Assembly: GCA_015680685.1 (NCBI GenBank)
Contig: MNCI01002706.1
Span: 615,373-679,372, forward strand
Length of the DNA: 64,000 bases
Direction: 5' to 3'
DNA from: Gnetum montanum
Taxonomy: Eukaryota; Streptophyta; Gnetopsida; Gnetales; Gnetaceae
The notes beneath the pieces are model-generated. The model saw nothing but the letters and a program-made list of their open reading frames with translations, searched no databases and was not told where the DNA came from. Each line of letters starts with the position of its first letter. The first letter of the stretch is position 1. Position numbers and translations under genes: made by a program. Shown here piece after piece: positions 60,471 through 64,000 of the stretch.

Positions 60471-60599
60471 TAGGAAATTGACATCATGGGTGGAGGAAGT
60501 AGTCGAGGTAGCGAGGAGTGGGAAGCAAATGGGTGAGCACAAAATCATGGAATAAGAAGACACAATAGGATATTGACTCAAGAACTCAAGTGGCAACTC

Positions 60600-62165
60600 A
60601 AGTATGGAGCTTCTTAACCATGAAGTCTCTGTTATTGGCTATGGGAGGCGGGCTTTTGACCATCATGCTCTTGTTCGTATGGTTTGCAAACTAGATAGGG
60701 TGGGGCTTGCCCCGTTTAGATTTGAACAATTGTGGTTGATGAAACACTGGCTATGAAAGTTGATGATAGACATCTAGGGATATTACCCCTCACAAGTTGA
60801 CCCTTGGGATTTCCTAAAGCATGGTCTAACTTAGCTAAAAAATGAGATAAGGAGCATGTAGATGTCAAAAAAAAAAATTCCTTAAGGGCCTCTCTTGTTG
60901 TGCTGTAGCAAAGACTATTGGATATCCAAGCCTAACATGAAAAAGGTGAATCGTTGGAGGAGGAGGAGCATGAGCTCTTGGTTGCTTTGAAAAATTATCA
61001 GGGAAAAGTAGTACTGGAAAGAGAGATCCTGGGTCAAATGGCTCGTGGAGGGTGATAGGAACATCTGAATCCTTTTTTCCACCACAAAGGCTAATAATGA
61101 AGCCAAAAAGATCTGCAACATCTTATAGGGGAGAAAAATCTTGCATGACACCCACAACATCACTCAAGCCATGTAGAAGTATTGGTTCGATGTCTGGAGA
61201 CAGGGAGAACCCTCTCCTATCTCTGTCCGAATTCAAAGGGTTGTTGGGGAGGATGATAATCATAGACTCATTGCCCCTATAACCAAAAATGAGTTATTTG
61301 ATGCAATGGCTTCCCTCAAGTGTGCCAAGGCTCTGGGGTTAGATGGCTGGCCTATTGAATTCTTCCATGAATTCTCTAACATATTAGGGAGTAATATTTT
61401 GGACACTTTCAACCACATGTTGAAGTGGAGGCAAGTCAGGCATGAGATCCCCCATGTGTGCCCATCATCCCCCATGCTAAAACTGGATATTTGTGTAGTG
61501 GGAAGGTGCCAAAGACGGTTAGTAGGCAGATGCCAAAGTCAGCGCTCCTACAGCTCTAACAAGATGCGGCAGAGTTGGTTGAAAGGTATTTTGTTCATTT
61601 TGGCAATTTTTGGAAGTTGCAGGGGCCTTACTTCGCCTTTCTACTTTGCATATGGCTGGGGTGCTAGGTCAACATCCCCAATTTTTTCTTGGCTTCTCTT
61701 CAGTGGGAGTGTAGGGGGAGACACTCTGGCTTGATCTTGGCTTTTTGGAGGGTTGTGCAGCAGTTGGTGCTGCCCACAACTAGGCCTTCCTCCTTCATAG
61801 TTGTTTATGAGCGTTGTTGGCTCATCCTTGACGGGGCTTCTTCCTCTTATGTCCTTGTGATGCAGGATGTTGTGGTGGGGGCAAGTGATGGGTCTAACTG
61901 GCAAGGGTCTACCATAGACTAGTTGTTGAGCTTTCAAGAGTAGCTCTTGTAGGCTCAAGAAATGATTCGTAGGGAGTTGCAAGCGAAGTATGAGGCAAAC
62001 CTTTGAAGGGTGATCATCGAGGTGGAAAGTAGGGTGCACGTGGAGTAGGCAAGGTGGGAGGTGGAGTTGCTCAAGCAGAAATAGGAAGAGCAACTAAGGG
62101 TCAAGCAAGAGGAACAATGCTAGAAAGAGGCAGCCAAAGAGGATAAGCACTAGAGAGAGCTAAGA
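60600..62165 (+). mobile_element. LINE copy L7, 5' truncated and internally deleted
   Basis: It starts in the ORF2 linker (FRFEQLWLMKHWL near 60715) and reaches the RT start: NHRLIAPITKNELFDAMASL and KCAKALGLDGWPIEFFHEFS (61306-61370). It then jumps near 61480 to the conserved module (FGNFWKLQGPYFAFLLC-like text near 61610, RGRHSGLILAFWRVVQQLVL at 61710) and a coiled coil (61930-62160). The copy ends there without J domain or poly(A). Confidence 0.8.
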
Positions 62166-64000
62166 ACTATAATCCATTTATTGTCATCCAAACTTTCTTT
62201 TCAGTGCTGTTTCAATTTTTACAGCGTCTTCTATATTTGAATTTTAATTCACTGTAGATGATCCCAATACCTAAATCTTTTTGGAATCCTGTTGTTGTAG
62301 TTCTGCTGTTGTGAACAATTCACTTTCCCATCATATGTTGCATTGACATGTGCTTAAATTCATTAAACAAATTTTGACAATTAAGGATGTCGATCCGGAA
62401 TGGCTTAGGTTGGCCTTCTTGTCAGTTTTCTTATTACAAATGCATTATCTCAGGCTAGGAAGGTTGGCCTTAGCTGCCAACGTTCAGCTGTCTGGCAGCT
62501 TCTATTATTTGGATGCATTGGTCCAAAGTGCTTGGATAAGAAGTGGGTTTGACCTCTTGTTGTTGCAGTTGACCTTTGTTTTTGCATGGCAATCAAAACT
62601 GGGATCAGCCCCACAGACCATGGACATGTAGTTGAGCTTGGTACGATGAGGCCAGCCACGGTACACATTTCAAATGTTTAAGACGGTTGGATCGAATAAT
62701 GTTCATAGATTTGTCAGTATGTTAAATTGTGTTTCAGTGAGAACTCTTACAGCTATCAATTATGTTAAATTCTATATTTTTTTTTAAAATTTGATAAGAA
62801 ACAAGAAATTGTCAAAAACATTTTGCCGTTTTGATCAGAGACATTTTCATTACATTTATGGATGCTGTTTCTTACGCAGAAAATGTAAGGATCCCAAATC
62901 TGCAAGAATAGGTTCATGGATGATGAACCAGTAGTGCCAACACGAAAAGTCTATGCCTAAGCCCAATATAATGCTTCCATGATAAACTTAAACAGTAGTG
63001 CCTGGTTTCTTCTAATAGAATCTTTGCCAACATGAATGGGCTTCTACGGAAATGATATTATTTTAATGAATTTGGATTACTGATTAATCTGTTAATTTTA
63101 GTTTGCAAGAGACCATTTTTAAGTTTAATGCACCATTTTAGAATAATATGCTGTGCTTTAGTGTGTTACCGTTCATTAATGCTTTCCTCAATCATAATAT
63201 GATATTTTTAACTCCAGATCTATTTACTAAACGGGTTTCAAATAAGGATGTTCTGCATTAGAAACAGTGCAAGCTGATGATTTGGTAACAAATTGACTTT
63301 GCATGTCGTGAATTCATACCAACTATCAATGACGTTGCTGCATTCTAGAGCTGGCAATCTGGTATTGTATTTATTTTTATTGTTGCAAATATAACTTTCA
63401 TGTTACGTATTTATTATAGAGATATTTTGGTTTTCTACGCAGAATAGGAATTTCAAAATTACCAAGGGACAAAGAAGCTATAGAAATATGCAAGGCCATG
63501 AGAACTATGCAAAGTCATGATGTAAAGAATATCTATAGCTTTAAGTTCAACCTTATGGTTGCAAATGTTTTTTTTTTCCCCATTATCATTATAATTCTCT
63601 CTTTTTGTTTTTCAGAATTTTCGTTACCATTTCACGAGTGTTTGCCTGTTCACTGTAAATTTTGTATGTAAGAAGATCATACAATTAGTGCCATCTGTAA
63701 GCTTTTTGAAGATTTAACTTGGGAGATTTTCGTCTGCAATTGTTTTCCGCCTTTTTTATTTAAAAGAAAAATTTTGAAGATAGTTTAAAAAGGGACTTTC
63801 AGTTAGAATAATGAAAATTAACTAGTTTATCGTATATCATTTTTACTAATGAAGTGGCATTTCATATGCGAATTCATTGGTTTGTGAACTAATAAATAAT
63901 TTGGTGCATCTTTAAAAATTAACTAATTATTTCATACAATTTTTTCTAAGCAACTTCTTTATCTAATTAATATGATGTTTTAACAGGTCTGGTAATGTCA
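62166..64000. other. AT-rich sequence with no assigned gene
   Basis: No element or known gene is recognisable. One + strand frame at 62350-62628 (93 codons) is Leu-rich and hydrophobic (LRLAFLSVFLLQMHYLRLGR, LALAANVQLSGSFYYLDALV, FDLLLLQLTFVF). It is the only candidate coding text and could be chance or an untranslated exon of a neighbouring gene. Confidence 0.4.

Noticed and set aside
1-64000. CRISPR arrays, prokaryotic operons, rRNA or organelle DNA
   Set aside because: No direct-repeat/spacer arrays, no compact operons and no conserved rRNA or organelle gene wording were seen on either strand.

Overview
This window looks like a land plant with a large, repeat-rich nuclear genome. A gymnosperm is my first guess and a fern or lycophyte is possible. 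The reasons are one intron-rich gene with a 26.7 kb intron full of retroelements, plant-type LINEs (DUF4283/zinc-knuckle ORF1, APE endonuclease, RT, zf-RVT), Ty3-gypsy and Ty1-copia elements with plant primer-binding sites, and short N gaps in C-rich runs. No bacterial gene, rRNA, tRNA or CRISPR array was seen.

The one confidently cellular gene is the 3' end of SMG1, the PI3K-like kinase that phosphorylates UPF1 in nonsense-mediated mRNA decay, on the + strand. Seven exons can be spliced in frame (2741-2854, 2967-3097, 5443-5544, 32296-32565, 32677-33307, 33386-33461, 33551-33650). They give 473 residues ending in a complete FATC domain with C-terminal WTPWI. Everything from base 1 to about 33.6 kb is therefore SMG1 exon or intron.

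The rest is nested transposable elements. A LINE family, here called L, has seven copies: L1 (+) 1-2255, L2 (+) about 10075-11535, L3 (+) about 21526-27737 (nearly complete), L4 (-) 35556-40049 (17-bp exact target duplication), L5 (+) 41662-43482 (target duplication inside a copia element), L6 (-) about 54861-59098 and L7 (+) about 60600-62160. A chromodomain Ty3 element (A, 43776-51491, TSD CCAAG) lies in the same copia element. A Ty3 element with a tRNA-Asp-type primer site (B, minus, about 12260-20020) fills part of the big SMG1 intron. A solo LTR of A lies in B, and a solo LTR of B lies in the 3' LTR of A. A degenerate copia element (minus) is scattered over 40.1-52.7 kb. Two copies of an unassigned LTR-like repeat lie at 27.84-28.56 and 59.88-60.47 kb.

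The most unusual observation is that L-family LINEs do not stop after the RT-associated zinc finger. They continue into a conserved unknown module, a Glu/Gln/Arg-rich coiled coil and a C-terminal domain that reads as a DnaJ (J) domain. Five copies carry all or part of it. The HPD triad is intact in two copies, L3 and L6, which lie on opposite strands; in L6 the domain is an uninterrupted reading frame. A J domain inside a non-LTR retrotransposon would suggest recruitment of host Hsp70. I do not know of a description of this, and I could not search for one.
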